This document shows positions 1 to 8,373 of a stretch of DNA of 59,655 nt, one piece after another. The stretch lies in NCBI RefSeq assembly GCF_000219125.1, contig NZ_AFGF01000054.1, positions 1 to 59,655 of the forward strand, in the 5' to 3' direction. The notes beneath the pieces were generated by a model, which saw nothing but the letters and a program-made list of their open reading frames with translations, did not search any database and was not told the origin of the DNA. Made by a program: the position numbers and the translations under genes. Source of the stretch: Acetonema longum DSM 6540 (GTDB lineage: Bacteria; Bacillota; Negativicutes; Sporomusales; Acetonemataceae). Numbering within the stretch: position 1 is the stretch's first letter; every line of letters starts with the position of its first letter.

Positions 1-39
1 AAAATTATATATTATAGTTAGTTAGACTGCCCGGACGAT

Positions 40-915
40 TTAGATGCTCTGCGCTGCGCTACGCACTTCGCCGGTCTCCAGAGCCACCAGATTATCAGCC
101 CACTGGGCGGCCCAGCTCCGCAGTTCCTCAATCTCCAGCGGCGACGGCGTCGCAGATACTTCATGAGCAGCAATTTTGGCTGCCAATTGTTTATACACCT
201 GAGCCTGGGGCGAATCGGGAAAAGCTTCGATCGTGGTCTTGCCCTGCAATTCACTCTGTGTCACTGTCACAGAACGGGGCACATAACCAACTACCTGGGT
301 TTTTGTCCGGCTCGCAAAGTCGTCTACGATCTGCTTGGCATAGGGAGCGCTGATGGAATTGGCGATCACCCCTCCCAGCAAAGCGCCGCGGGAATTAGAG
401 TATTTTTTGATACCTTTAAACAGGTTATTGGCTGCGTAAATGGCCATAAAATCGGCCGAGGATACGGTAAACACATGCTCGGCGATCCCTTCCCGGATGG
501 GAACGGCAAACCCACCGCAGACCACATCTCCAAGAACATCGTAAATCACGATATCCAAGTCCAGGTCATCGTATACCTTCAAATTCTTCAATGTTTGAAC
601 CGCCGAAATAATCCCCCGTCCGGCGCATCCTACGCCAGGGGCCGGCCCGCCCGCCTCCACGCAGTATACGCCATGGAAACCTTCAAACACGATCTCGCTC
701 AGCTTGACGCTACTCCTGTCCTGGAGAGTATCGAGCACTGTCGGAATATATGTACCGCCCCGCAGAGTATTGGTAGAATCGCTTTTGGGATCGCAGCCTA
801 CCTGCATGACCTTGTAGCCGGCCACAGCCAGAGCCGCACTAATATTGGAGGTTGTAGTGGATTTACCGATGCCGCCCTTGCCGTAGATTGCAATTTGCTT
901 GATTTTTTTAGCCAC
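40..915 (-). CDS. NifH-like P-loop ATPase (iron-protein component of a nitrogenase-like reductase)
   Basis: The 291-aa protein belongs to the NifH/BchL/CfbC family of dimeric ATPases that deliver electrons through a shared 4Fe-4S cluster. Visible are the P-loop GKGGIGKST (residues 12-20), the switch-like GCDPKSDST (40-48) and the two cluster cysteines, C97 in GVGCAGRG and C133 in VVCGGFA. It is not a standard NifH: the segment after the DPKSDST motif reads NTLRGGTYIPTVLD, as I recall from the group IV homologues used for methylthio-alkane reductase or F430-type cofactor chemistry. The start is GTG, with AAAGGAG about 11 nt upstream. It is the last gene before the left edge, so catalytic NifD/NifK-like partners would lie off-window. 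Two tandem leader switches and a sigma70 promoter precede it. The family is certain; the substrate is inferred, and sulfur salvage is favoured by the shared leader element. Confidence 0.88.
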   Translation of the reverse strand: MAKKIKQIAIYGKGGIGKSTTTSNISAALAVAGYKVMQVGCDPKSDSTNTLRGGTYIPTVLDTLQDRSSVKLSEIVFEGFHGVYCVEAGGPAPGVGCAGRGIISAVQTLKNLKVYDDLDLDIVIYDVLGDVVCGGFAVPIREGIAEHVFTVSSADFMAIYAANNLFKGIKKYSNSRGALLGGVIANSISAPYAKQIVDDFASRTKTQVVGYVPRSVTVTQSELQGKTTIEAFPDSPQAQVYKQLAAKIAAHEVSATPSPLEIEELRSWAAQWADNLVALETGEVRSAAQSI

Positions 916-956
916 TTTTCTGTCACTCCTTTATTGTTGATTCTGACAGCCATTTG

Positions 957-1023
957 AAAAAGGCCGGAGGACACGCTGCAAAACAACATGTTCTCCGGCC
1001 TTTAGATCTCTAATCAGCCGTAG
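957..1023 (-). promoter_or_regulatory. Leader switch, family 1, copy nif-2 (proximal)
   Basis: This is the second of two tandem antiterminator/terminator modules in front of the NifH-like gene. The terminator is a GC-rich GGCCGGAG hairpin followed by a T-run (957-1001 when read on the minus strand). Its 5' arm overlaps a small alternative hairpin (about 996-1021). The outer stem is CGGC/GCCG, the internal loop is UGA against AG, the inner stem is UUAG/CUAA and the loop is AGAU. It ends about 40 nt before the GTG start. No separate promoter was seen between the two copies. Confidence 0.7.
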
Positions 1024-1039
1024 AGATGCAGAGCATCTC
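1023..1039. repeat. Short palindrome GAGATGC-AGA-GCATCTC
   Basis: A perfect 7-bp inverted repeat with a 3-nt loop lies between the two leader switches of the NifH-like gene. A near-identical palindrome (GAGACGC-TCT-GCGTCTC) occurs at 53702-53718. In both places it is followed by an imperfect inverted repeat of roughly 70-100 bp (here GGAAAGCA near 1045 paired with GCTTTCC near 1111) and then CCGAT, so the two look like one dispersed repeat type. Confidence 0.5.
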
Positions 1040-1131
1040 GAGGAGGAAAGCAAGGGGCTTTTCGGCCAGTCAGAAGAATCATTGAACTGCTTCAAAGCCG
1101 AAAAAAATGCTGCTTTCCGATCTGACCATAC

Positions 1132-1187
1132 AAAAAGGCTAAGGTTACATTCCTGCAACCTTAGCCTTTAGTTTACTAATCAGCTAA
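1132..1187 (-). promoter_or_regulatory. Leader switch, family 1, copy nif-1 (distal)
   Basis: The terminator hairpin AAGGCTAAGGTT...AACCTTAGCCTTTTT (1132-1168) shares its 5' arm with an alternative hairpin at 1161-1187. The outer stem is TTAGC/GCTAA, the internal loop is UGA against AG, the inner stem is UUAG/CUAA and the loop is UAAA. A sigma70 promoter at 1230-1258 lies upstream. The sequence is almost identical to the copy before the sulfonate-type ABC transporter at 24373-24430. Confidence 0.75.
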
Positions 1188-1229
1188 TGGCAATTACCAG
1201 TATTTTGAATTTATATTGAATTGTTCTTT

Positions 1230-1258
1230 ATCATATCATAACCGCTTATCTGTGTCAA
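1230..1258 (-). promoter_or_regulatory. Sigma70-type promoter of the NifH-like gene
   Basis: On the minus strand TTGACA (1253-1258) and TATGAT (1230-1235) are separated by 17 bp. The transcript would start about 35 nt before the distal leader switch, so both tandem switches would be transcribed. The promoter lies within 20 bp of the end of the DUF1847 gene, so the NifH-like gene is its own unit. Confidence 0.8.
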
Positions 1259-1274
1259 CAGATTACGCGACTCT

Positions 1275-1949
1275 TTATTTTTTCTCCTGCAGCAGTCTCT
1301 TATAATAGGAATGGGCGGTATACAGGGCAGCCACCGGATTATGGCCGGTCATCCGGTCCTTGGTCACCAAAGTGGTCACCAGAGCGTCGGAGTATTTGAT
1401 GAACAGAGAATCATGCCCGACACAGAGGCCAACGATCACATTCAGGTCTGTCTGGTGGTAATTCAGGATGCGGGCCTGCAGAACGGGATTGCACATAGCT
1501 TCATGGCTGCCGGGCCTGACTTTGTGTTCTTCCAGTATGCCGATTTCAGTTTTGTCTACAGATCCCACTTTACAGATGACACTATAGTATTCCAACCCCT
1601 TGGCAGCGAGAATATTGGCGAAAATTTTCGCTTCCTCAATTAATCCGGCGCAGGTGGCAATACCGATTTTTTTAGCCCCGATGCGGTTGGCAAATTCAAT
1701 GATTTCCTCTACCCGGGTCATTTTACCGTAGAACAGTCCTTCCACCTGAGCCGATGCTCTGGCGACAACGGCGTCCTGATCGTCCCCCCGCAGATGCTGT
1801 TTGACTGCTTCGATGTCTTCTGACACAGGATGACCGTCTTGATCATTGGTAGTTAAACAAAAACCCGGAAACTGCCCGGAGCGGGTCCGGCAGTTATATA
1901 TGCTGCAATCAGTGCAGCATAGTGACTGTGGATCTCTTTTCTTACCCAT
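1275..1949 (-). CDS. DUF1847 family putative metal-binding protein
   Basis: A 224-aa protein with a cysteine-rich N-terminus (C11, C12, C15, C20, C31) typical of DUF1847 proteins and suggestive of an Fe-S or zinc site. It is followed by a compact alpha/beta domain with further cysteines (GIATCAG, NPVLQ preceded by AMC, GLCVGHD). No signal peptide or membrane segment is seen, so it should be cytoplasmic. It starts with ATG behind AGGAGGAA. It sits just upstream of the NifH-like gene and carries the same type of leader switch (1979-2034) behind its own sigma70 promoter, so the two genes probably respond to one signal. The biochemical function of the family is not known to me; a redox or metal-handling role beside a nitrogenase-like reductase is inference. 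Confidence 0.8.
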   Translation of the reverse strand: MGKKRDPQSLCCTDCSIYNCRTRSGQFPGFCLTTNDQDGHPVSEDIEAVKQHLRGDDQDAVVARASAQVEGLFYGKMTRVEEIIEFANRIGAKKIGIATCAGLIEEAKIFANILAAKGLEYYSVICKVGSVDKTEIGILEEHKVRPGSHEAMCNPVLQARILNYHQTDLNVIVGLCVGHDSLFIKYSDALVTTLVTKDRMTGHNPVAALYTAHSYYKRLLQEKK

Positions 1950-1978
1950 CTGAATTCCTCCTGTTGTTCATGTAATAC

Positions 1979-2034
1979 AAAAAAGGCCAGGCATTCCTCG
2001 CGGATGCCTGGCCTTCAGTTTTCTAATCAGCCAG
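1979..2034 (-). promoter_or_regulatory. Leader switch, family 1, copy DUF1847
   Basis: The terminator AAGGCCAGGCAT...ATGCCTGGCCTTTTTT (1979-2015) shares its 5' arm with an alternative hairpin at 2008-2034. The outer stem is CTGGC/GCCAG, the internal loop is UGA/AG, the inner stem is UUAG/CUGA (one U-G pair) and the loop is AAAA. The outer stem differs completely from the nif-1 copy yet still pairs, which supports the structure. Confidence 0.75.
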
Positions 2035-2062
2035 TATCGATTACGATAATTATATTTTTTAT

Positions 2063-2091
2063 AAGATATCATGTTCCGCGGTTGTTGTCAA
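2063..2091 (-). promoter_or_regulatory. Sigma70-type promoter of the DUF1847 gene
   Basis: TTGACA (2086-2091) and TATCTT (2063-2068) are separated by 17 bp on the minus strand, about 30 nt upstream of the leader switch. Confidence 0.75.
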
Positions 2092-2130
2092 GACTTTTCG
2101 GATCAATCAGCTACATCAGCATCAATCTGC

Positions 2131-3657
2131 TCAAAGCTTTAAATTCCCGACGGATCCTTCTACTGCTTCCACCAATTTACCGCCGGTGATTAAATCATAA
2201 ATCGCTTTTATATCTGGTGCCGGCACCCGGTCTTCCTCCAAATGAGGCACGATGCTGCGGATGGTTTGATAGGCTTTGACTGTGCCCTCCCCTGGAGCCA
2301 GTGGCGACAGAAAATCAATCCCCTGAACGGCGGCCAGCATTTCAATGGCCAGGACATTGCAGGCATTTCCCAATATTTCTCTGGCCTGCCGCGCCGCAAT
2401 AGTCCCCATGCTCACATGGTCTTCCTGATTGGCGGAAGTCGGAATGGAGTCGGCGCTGGCCGGATGTACCAGAACCTTATTTTCAGACACCAGAGCAGCG
2501 GCGACATACTGGGTGATCATCAGTCCCGAGTCGATACCGGGATACGCCGTCAGGAAGGGAGGCAGCTCGCTGAGATGAGCATCCAGCAGTCGGTTGACTC
2601 GCCGTTCGGATATGTTACCAAGTTCGGCAATGGCCAGCTTTAGATAATCCATGACCAAGGCAATAGGCTGTCCGTGGAAGTTGCCGCCGGAAATCGCTTC
2701 ACCGGTTTCCGGCATAATGAGCGGATTGTCGGTGGCCGCGTTAATTTCAATCGCCAGGGTTTCCCCGACCCGCCGGAGGGCATCTTTCGAAGCACCGTGC
2801 ACCTGGGGCACGCAGCGCAGGGAATAGGCATCCTGTATTTTTTGGCAGTTGATATGGGAAGCAATGATGGCGCTGCCTTCCGTCAAACGCAGCATATTTT
2901 CGGTGGTTGCCATCTGTCCGGCGTGAGCCCTTACCTGACTGATCCTGAGATCAAACGCCGTTCGAGTGCCTTTTAAGGCCTCCACACTTAATGCCGCCGC
3001 AATGTCCGCCGCCTTCATAAAGTTGGTCGCATCCTGCCAGACAATGGCGCCAACGGCAGTCATAACCTGGGTGCCGTTAATTAATGCCAGACCTTCCTTG
3101 CCGCTTAAGACGATGGGAACCAGGCCGCAGGTCTTCAGCGCTTCCGCTCCGTCCAGCAGCCGGCCGCTTACATAGGCCTGGCCTTCTCCCAGCATAACCA
3201 ATACCATATGAGAAAGGGGCGCCAAATCGCCGCTGGCCCCGACCGATCCTTTAGCCGGAATAGCCGGGCAGATGCGCTGATTCAGCATGTTCAGCAGCAT
3301 TTCCACCGTTTCCAGCCTGACTCCGGAATACCCTTTGCTTAATGAATTGGCTCGCAGCAGAATTGCCGCCCGGACAATATCTTCCGGCAAATGCTCGCCG
3401 ACACCGGTAGCATGGCTCAAAATCAGATTACGCTGCAATTTCTCCCGTTTATCCTGGGAAATATAGATACTGCTGAAGTCGCCAAAACCGGTAGAAATAC
3501 CATAAACAGGCCTTTCTTCCGCCAATATTTTATCCACGATTTTCCGGCTGGCAATAATTTGCTGGCGACCCTGGTCGCTGAGTCCGACTGGTTCATAATT
3601 ACGCGCCGCCTTGATTACATCAGGCAGCGTTAAAGAATATCCATCCAGTAATATCAT
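2131..3657 (-). CDS. hutH: Histidine ammonia-lyase
   Basis: HutH deaminates L-histidine to urocanate, the first step of histidine degradation, in the cytoplasm. The protein is about 508 aa, the usual family length. Counting from the preceding in-frame TTG, the Ala-Ser-Gly triad that forms the MIO cofactor lies in GSVGASGDLAPLSH at about 142-144, and the active-site tyrosine is in PVYGISTGFG at about 53. I prefer the ATG at 3657 over the TTG one codon upstream because GGAGG lies 7 nt before it. It is the last gene of the hutU-hutI-permease-hutH cluster, about 45 nt after the permease. No convincing terminator was seen before the DUF1847 promoter. Confidence 0.97.
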   Translation of the reverse strand: MILLDGYSLTLPDVIKAARNYEPVGLSDQGRQQIIASRKIVDKILAEERPVYGISTGFGDFSSIYISQDKREKLQRNLILSHATGVGEHLPEDIVRAAILLRANSLSKGYSGVRLETVEMLLNMLNQRICPAIPAKGSVGASGDLAPLSHMVLVMLGEGQAYVSGRLLDGAEALKTCGLVPIVLSGKEGLALINGTQVMTAVGAIVWQDATNFMKAADIAAALSVEALKGTRTAFDLRISQVRAHAGQMATTENMLRLTEGSAIIASHINCQKIQDAYSLRCVPQVHGASKDALRRVGETLAIEINAATDNPLIMPETGEAISGGNFHGQPIALVMDYLKLAIAELGNISERRVNRLLDAHLSELPPFLTAYPGIDSGLMITQYVAAALVSENKVLVHPASADSIPTSANQEDHVSMGTIAARQAREILGNACNVLAIEMLAAVQGIDFLSPLAPGEGTVKAYQTIRSIVPHLEEDRVPAPDIKAIYDLITGGKLVEAVEGSVGNLKL

Positions 3658-3703
3658 CAAATCACCTCCAGATGTCAGTGCTCTGATTATGATCAGCCAT
3701 ATC

Positions 3704-5017
3704 TTATATCATTACGGATCCGATAATCGCCGTAAGCGCTATCGGTATATTGAAATAGATGAACCCAGGCACGCAGGTATCCCAGATATGGTCGTGCTGT
3801 CCGTCTACCGACAGACCGGCCGTAGGTCCAAGTGCCGTATCAGACACAGGGGAGCCGGCATCGCCGATTGCCGCCGAAGCCGCGATCAGCAGAATGGTAG
3901 CCGGCACAGAATAACCCATGCCCATGCAAATCGGCACATACAGCACTGACAGAACCGGAACAGTACCAAAGGATGTTCCTAAGCCGGTAACGATAACCAA
4001 TCCGGTGAGAACCATGGCGGTAGAGGCAATCAGCTTGCTGCCGCCGGATACGTTTACGGCAAACTGCACCAATTGATCAATGGCGCCTGATTTGGACAAC
4101 ACATTGCCGAAACCTTCCGCTACCAGCATGATAAAGGCGATATAAGCCATGATATGCATGCCCGTCATTACAAGTTTTTCAATATCCTTCCATTTGATCG
4201 CGCCAAATAGGATCATGATCGCCAATCCGAACAAAGCGCCTAGCGGCAATGAGCCGAAATACAATTGAATGCCCAGGGTGCTTACTGCGCCGACTAAGGT
4301 AACGATATGGTCCCGGTTTAATTTTGTCTCCCGATTCTGTTCCATTTCGTATTTTCTAACGGCGTCTTCGTCCATATTGTATTCTCTGGGCTTGCTGTAA
4401 GCCCAGAAGACGGCGACGCACAGTCCAATCAGCATGGCTGTTCCGATCAGCCAGGTAACTTTCCATATTTCCATATTGCTGACGGCTAAACCGTTTTTCG
4501 TGATATTGTTGGCTACAATTGTGTGATAGATCATGCCAAACCCTGCCGGTATGGTGATATACGGTGCTTTCAGGCCAAACTGAAGGGCGCAGGCTACGGC
4601 TCTCCGGTCCAGATGCAGCTTGTTCATCAGCATCAGCATCGGCGGGATTAGAATCGGAATAAAGGCGATATGGACCGGGATCAGGTTCTGGGATAAACAG
4701 GCGACTCCCGCTAATACCCATACCAATACGGTTTTATTGCCCTTCACCATAGACCCGATTTTTTTGGCGAATATGGCCGCTACGCCGGTGTGTTCCATGG
4801 CTGCGGCAAAAATGCCCAACAGGATATAACTTAATGCGGTTTCCGAGCTGCCGCCCATACCGGAGATCAAGTAACCCATGGTGTCGCTCATACTCATGCC
4901 TGCCGCTAAGCCGCCGACGACGGCAGCCACCAGCAGAGTCAGCAGCACATCCAGCTTGAGCAAACAAAGAATACATAATACGAGGACGGAAATAACTACC
5001 GGATTCAAAAGTATCAT
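3704..5017 (-). CDS. NhaC/YuiF-like transporter, putative histidine permease
   Basis: A 437-aa polytopic membrane protein with about 11-12 hydrophobic segments. It resembles the Na+/H+ antiporter-like family that contains Bacillus YuiF, a histidine transporter. A helix-break region with small residues (SSAAIGDAGSPVSDTALG-like, near residue 390) is typical of the ion-transporter superfamily. It lies between hutI and hutH with short spacings (about 25 and 45 nt), so it is most simply the histidine or urocanate uptake protein of the hut operon. The start is ATG behind AGAGGGGA. Family assignment is firm; the substrate is inferred from context. Confidence 0.85.
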   Translation of the reverse strand: MILLNPVVISVLVLCILCLLKLDVLLTLLVAAVVGGLAAGMSMSDTMGYLISGMGGSSETALSYILLGIFAAAMEHTGVAAIFAKKIGSMVKGNKTVLVWVLAGVACLSQNLIPVHIAFIPILIPPMLMLMNKLHLDRRAVACALQFGLKAPYITIPAGFGMIYHTIVANNITKNGLAVSNMEIWKVTWLIGTAMLIGLCVAVFWAYSKPREYNMDEDAVRKYEMEQNRETKLNRDHIVTLVGAVSTLGIQLYFGSLPLGALFGLAIMILFGAIKWKDIEKLVMTGMHIMAYIAFIMLVAEGFGNVLSKSGAIDQLVQFAVNVSGGSKLIASTAMVLTGLVIVTGLGTSFGTVPVLSVLYVPICMGMGYSVPATILLIAASAAIGDAGSPVSDTALGPTAGLSVDGQHDHIWDTCVPGFIYFNIPIALTAIIGSVMI

Positions 5018-5042
5018 GTAAAATCCCCTCTCCTTAATTAAT

Positions 5043-6302
5043 TTACGATTTATCCACTACTACTCGTCCCTTTTTAATCACCGTGCGGACAATGTCCATA
5101 CCCGCATGGTAGCTTAAAAATAAATGGGACGGGTATTTAAGGATCACAATATCGGCTTGTTTGCCGCATTCCAGAGTGCCGGTCCGGTCCGCCCGCCTGA
5201 CGGCGGCAGCGCCATTCAAGGTCAATGCCGTTAAAATCTCCGCCGGCGACAGTTTCATTTGAATCGTCGCCAGAGCGATAAGCATGGGAATGGAGTGGCT
5301 GAAGCAGCTTCCCGGATTATAGTCGGTGGCCAGGGCCACAGCGGCGCCGCTGTCAATCATGATCCGGGCCCTGGCATATTCCTCCCGCAGGCAAAAGGCT
5401 GTCAGAGGCAGTACGGTCGCCACCACGCTATGAGCCGCCATAGCGGAAATTCCACGGTCCGATGCCTGGAGCAGGTGATCCGCCGACACGGCACCCAGCT
5501 CGGCGGCCAGTTCGGCCCCGCCAAAGCCTACGATCTCATCGGCATGAAGTTTCGGCCTCAGGCCCAGAGCTTGGGCAGCCTGCAGAATCTTGCGGGTCTG
5601 CTGAAGGGAAAAGATTCCTTTTTCACAGAATACATCGCAAAACTCCGCGATTTTCTGGTTAGCCACTGCCGGCAGGACGGTTTTTATCATATAGTCGACG
5701 TAGTCGTCAGTTCGCCCGGAAAACTCGGGCGGTACGGCATGGGCCCCCATAAAGGTGGGCACGACATCCATGGCATGCTCCTGATCTAAAGTCCCCATCA
5801 CATGGAGCTGTCTGAGTTCAGTGGCCAGATCCAGGCCGTAGCCGCTCTTGCCTTCTACGGTGGTGACACCCATAGACAGCATAGCGTCCAGGCGTTTCGC
5901 CGCATTCTGGACCAGCTCGGCATACTCCGCTGCCCGGGTCTGCTGCACCGTGTTCAGAATGCCGCCGCCCCGCTCCAGGATTTCCAGATAAGGAGTGCCC
6001 GCCAGCCGCCAGAAAAACTCTTCAGGGCGATAGCCGCCGAACACAAAATGGGTGTGGGAATCGACAAACCCGGGAATGACGCTGCAGCCTGCCGCATCCA
6101 GGATTTCCAGATCCCTGTGATCAACAGCCGGCAGGGCGGCGGTTTCTCCTATCCATTCAATCCTGCCGTCCTTAATCAGCAAAGCCCCGTCGGCAATACG
6201 CAGCAGCCGGTTCATATCCGCTCCTTGTTTGGCGGTTTCACCGGTATTGGTGACAATCTCCGCCGCATGTTTGATCAGCAATGTATTGCTTGTACCGGAC
6301 AA
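5043..6302 (-). CDS. hutI: Imidazolonepropionase
   Basis: HutI hydrolyses 4-imidazolone-5-propanoate to N-formimino-L-glutamate, the third step of histidine degradation. The 419-aa protein has the amidohydrolase metal motif DSHTHF (H83, H85), the KLHADE segment and LATDYNPGS with the later metal-ligand aspartate, all in the expected order. The start is TTG with AGGAGGGG about 6 nt upstream. It lies between hutU (about 37 nt upstream) and the permease. No formiminoglutamase or glutamate formimidoyltransferase is visible in the window, so the last step is encoded elsewhere. Confidence 0.96.
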   Translation of the reverse strand: MSGTSNTLLIKHAAEIVTNTGETAKQGADMNRLLRIADGALLIKDGRIEWIGETAALPAVDHRDLEILDAAGCSVIPGFVDSHTHFVFGGYRPEEFFWRLAGTPYLEILERGGGILNTVQQTRAAEYAELVQNAAKRLDAMLSMGVTTVEGKSGYGLDLATELRQLHVMGTLDQEHAMDVVPTFMGAHAVPPEFSGRTDDYVDYMIKTVLPAVANQKIAEFCDVFCEKGIFSLQQTRKILQAAQALGLRPKLHADEIVGFGGAELAAELGAVSADHLLQASDRGISAMAAHSVVATVLPLTAFCLREEYARARIMIDSGAAVALATDYNPGSCFSHSIPMLIALATIQMKLSPAEILTALTLNGAAAVRRADRTGTLECGKQADIVILKYPSHLFLSYHAGMDIVRTVIKKGRVVVDKS

Positions 6303-6339
6303 AGCTCTCCCCTCCTTTTCTATCTTTACTCACCATGGG

Positions 6340-8373
6340 TTATTTGAATGCCGCCCCGACAACTTCATCGATCAATTGCTCCTCCGGCAAATAAGGCAGG
6401 GTGGCATGAGCCTTGCCCCGATAGTCCCGGTTGAACTCGATCATCGTCTCAATGGAATGCTCATTTCTGGCCCATGACCGGCGGGCCACGCCGCCGATGA
6501 CATCCCACAGCATGGCGGAGCGCAGGATCTCATCCACCTTCGCACTGCCGTCCAACACCATGCCAAAGCCGCCGTTAATGGCCTTGCCGATGCCCACACC
6601 GCCTCCGTTATGCAGCGCCACCAGGCTCATTCCCCTGGCGGCATTGCCGGCAAAGCAGTGCACCGCCATGTCGGCCATCATATTGCTGCCGTCCTTGATA
6701 TTGGCCGTTTCCCGGAAGGGGGAATCCGTGCCGCTGACATCGTGGTGATCCCGGCCCATCATCACCGGCCCGATCTCTCCGTTGCGCACCATGGCATTGA
6801 ATTTCAGGGCGATATTTTTACGCCCCTCAGCATCCTGATACAAAATACGGGCTTGAGTCCCCACCACCAGGGCGTTTTTTGCCGCATCCTGTATCCAAAT
6901 GTAATTATCGCGATCTTGACCGCGACGATTCGGGTTGATGCAAGACATAGCCGCCAAGTCGGTTTTACGTAAATCTTCCGGTTTTCCGCTTAGACATACC
7001 CAGCGGAAGGGCCCATAGCCGTAATCGAACAATTCCGGTCCCATAATATCTTCCACATAGGAGGGAAAAATAAAACCGTCCTTTTCATCATGGCCGTTTT
7101 TGGCTATCTCGGTTACGCCGGCGTCATACACAGCCTTGAGGAACGAGTTGCCGTAATCGAAGAAATAAGTGCCCCGTTCCACCAAGGTCTTGATGCATTC
7201 AAAATGACGCTTCAGGCTTTGATTGACCAGCCCATGGAATTTTGTCCGGTCATGAGCCAGCATTTCCGTACGCTGGCCGAAAGTCAGCCCCTGGGGACAA
7301 TAACCGCCGTCGTAAACCGCATGGCAGGAAGTTTGATCAGACAGTAAATCAATCTTTTTATGATGAGTGACCGCGTATTCCAGCAAATCCACAATATTGC
7401 CATGATAAGCGATAGAAAGAGACTTGCCGGCCGCCTGGGATTTTTCAGCCATGGCGAAAACTTGTTCCAGATTGTCGCTGCACTTTTTAACCCAGCCTTG
7501 CTCCAGCCGGGTGTTAATGCGGGAAATATCCACCTCGGCAACTATGCCCACCGCGTTGGCAATTTCCGCCGCTTTCGGCTGGGCACCGCTCATACCGCCC
7601 AGGCCGGAGGAGACGAACAGCTTGCCGTGGAGGTCGTCTTCCGGCGCTACCCCCAGCTTCAGCCGGCCAGCCGTCAGGATGGTGTTAAACGTGCCATGGA
7701 CAATCCCCTGGGGACCGATGTACATCCAGCCGCCGGCCGTCATTTGGCCGTAATTGGCTACTCCCAGCTGTTCAGCCAGCTCCCAGTCACTTTGATTATC
7801 AAACAGCCCTACCATCAGAGCGTTGGTGATGATGACCCGAGGGGCTTCCGGCCTGGAGGGAAACAGTCCCAGAGGGTGGCCTGACGCTACCACCAGTGTT
7901 TGCTCCTGGGTCAGGGCTTCCAGATATCTTTTGATCAACCGGTATTGCATCCAGTTCTGACACACACTGCCTGTTTCCCCGTAGGTCACCAATTCATAGG
8001 GATATAAGGCCACGTTATGATCCAGGTTATTGTCGATCATGACCTGGAAGGCTTTCCCCTCTATGCAGTTGCCCTTATACTCATCCAGCGGCTTACCGTA
8101 AATGCGTTCTTTGGGTATATAACGATAGGCATAAATCCGGCCGTAGGTTTTCAGCTCTGTCATAAATTCACCGGCCAGTTGACGATGCAATTCCGCCGGA
8201 ACATATCGCAGCGCATTTTTCAGCGCTACTTTACTCTGAGCGGCGGTCAAGCGGAAGCCCCGGTCAGGCGCCCTGCGTACGCCCTCTTTAAATACAGGCG
8301 GTTCCGGTAAAATATTGTCCAGTTTAATGGTCATGGCACCCGCAATTGCTTGATTATCCAGCTTCACTGCCAT
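6340..8373 (-). CDS. hutU: Urocanate hydratase, long form
   Basis: HutU converts urocanate to imidazolonepropionate using tightly bound NAD+. The product is 677 aa, clearly longer than the roughly 550-aa form of Bacillus or Pseudomonas; it matches the long urocanase variant found in several anaerobes. Conserved stretches include FVSSGLGGMSGAQ near the NAD site, DQTSCHAVYDGGYCP and the glycine-rich NGGGVGIGKAINGGFGMVLDG near the C-terminus. The annotated ATG sits only 2 nt after AAAGGGG, while the GTG at codon 3 (8367) is 8 nt away and may be the true start. It is the first gene of the hut operon. Confidence 0.96.
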   Translation of the reverse strand: MAVKLDNQAIAGAMTIKLDNILPEPPVFKEGVRRAPDRGFRLTAAQSKVALKNALRYVPAELHRQLAGEFMTELKTYGRIYAYRYIPKERIYGKPLDEYKGNCIEGKAFQVMIDNNLDHNVALYPYELVTYGETGSVCQNWMQYRLIKRYLEALTQEQTLVVASGHPLGLFPSRPEAPRVIITNALMVGLFDNQSDWELAEQLGVANYGQMTAGGWMYIGPQGIVHGTFNTILTAGRLKLGVAPEDDLHGKLFVSSGLGGMSGAQPKAAEIANAVGIVAEVDISRINTRLEQGWVKKCSDNLEQVFAMAEKSQAAGKSLSIAYHGNIVDLLEYAVTHHKKIDLLSDQTSCHAVYDGGYCPQGLTFGQRTEMLAHDRTKFHGLVNQSLKRHFECIKTLVERGTYFFDYGNSFLKAVYDAGVTEIAKNGHDEKDGFIFPSYVEDIMGPELFDYGYGPFRWVCLSGKPEDLRKTDLAAMSCINPNRRGQDRDNYIWIQDAAKNALVVGTQARILYQDAEGRKNIALKFNAMVRNGEIGPVMMGRDHHDVSGTDSPFRETANIKDGSNMMADMAVHCFAGNAARGMSLVALHNGGGVGIGKAINGGFGMVLDGSAKVDEILRSAMLWDVIGGVARRSWARNEHSIETMIEFNRDYRGKAHATLPYLPEEQLIDEVVGAAFK

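Noticed and set aside
40-915. Standard nitrogenase iron protein NifH
   Set aside because: The DPKSDSTNTLRGG segment and the lack of nif neighbours on the right do not fit; the left side cannot be seen.
163-957. Long plus-strand ORF opposite the NifH-like gene
   Set aside because: A shadow frame: no ribosome-binding site, and the minus strand encodes a conserved protein.
3661-3703. GGCTGATCATAATCAG between the permease and hutH as a seventh family-1 leader
   Set aside because: It resembles the core start but forms a simple CTGAT/ATCAG hairpin, lacks the ACTRAAGGC half and has no terminator.
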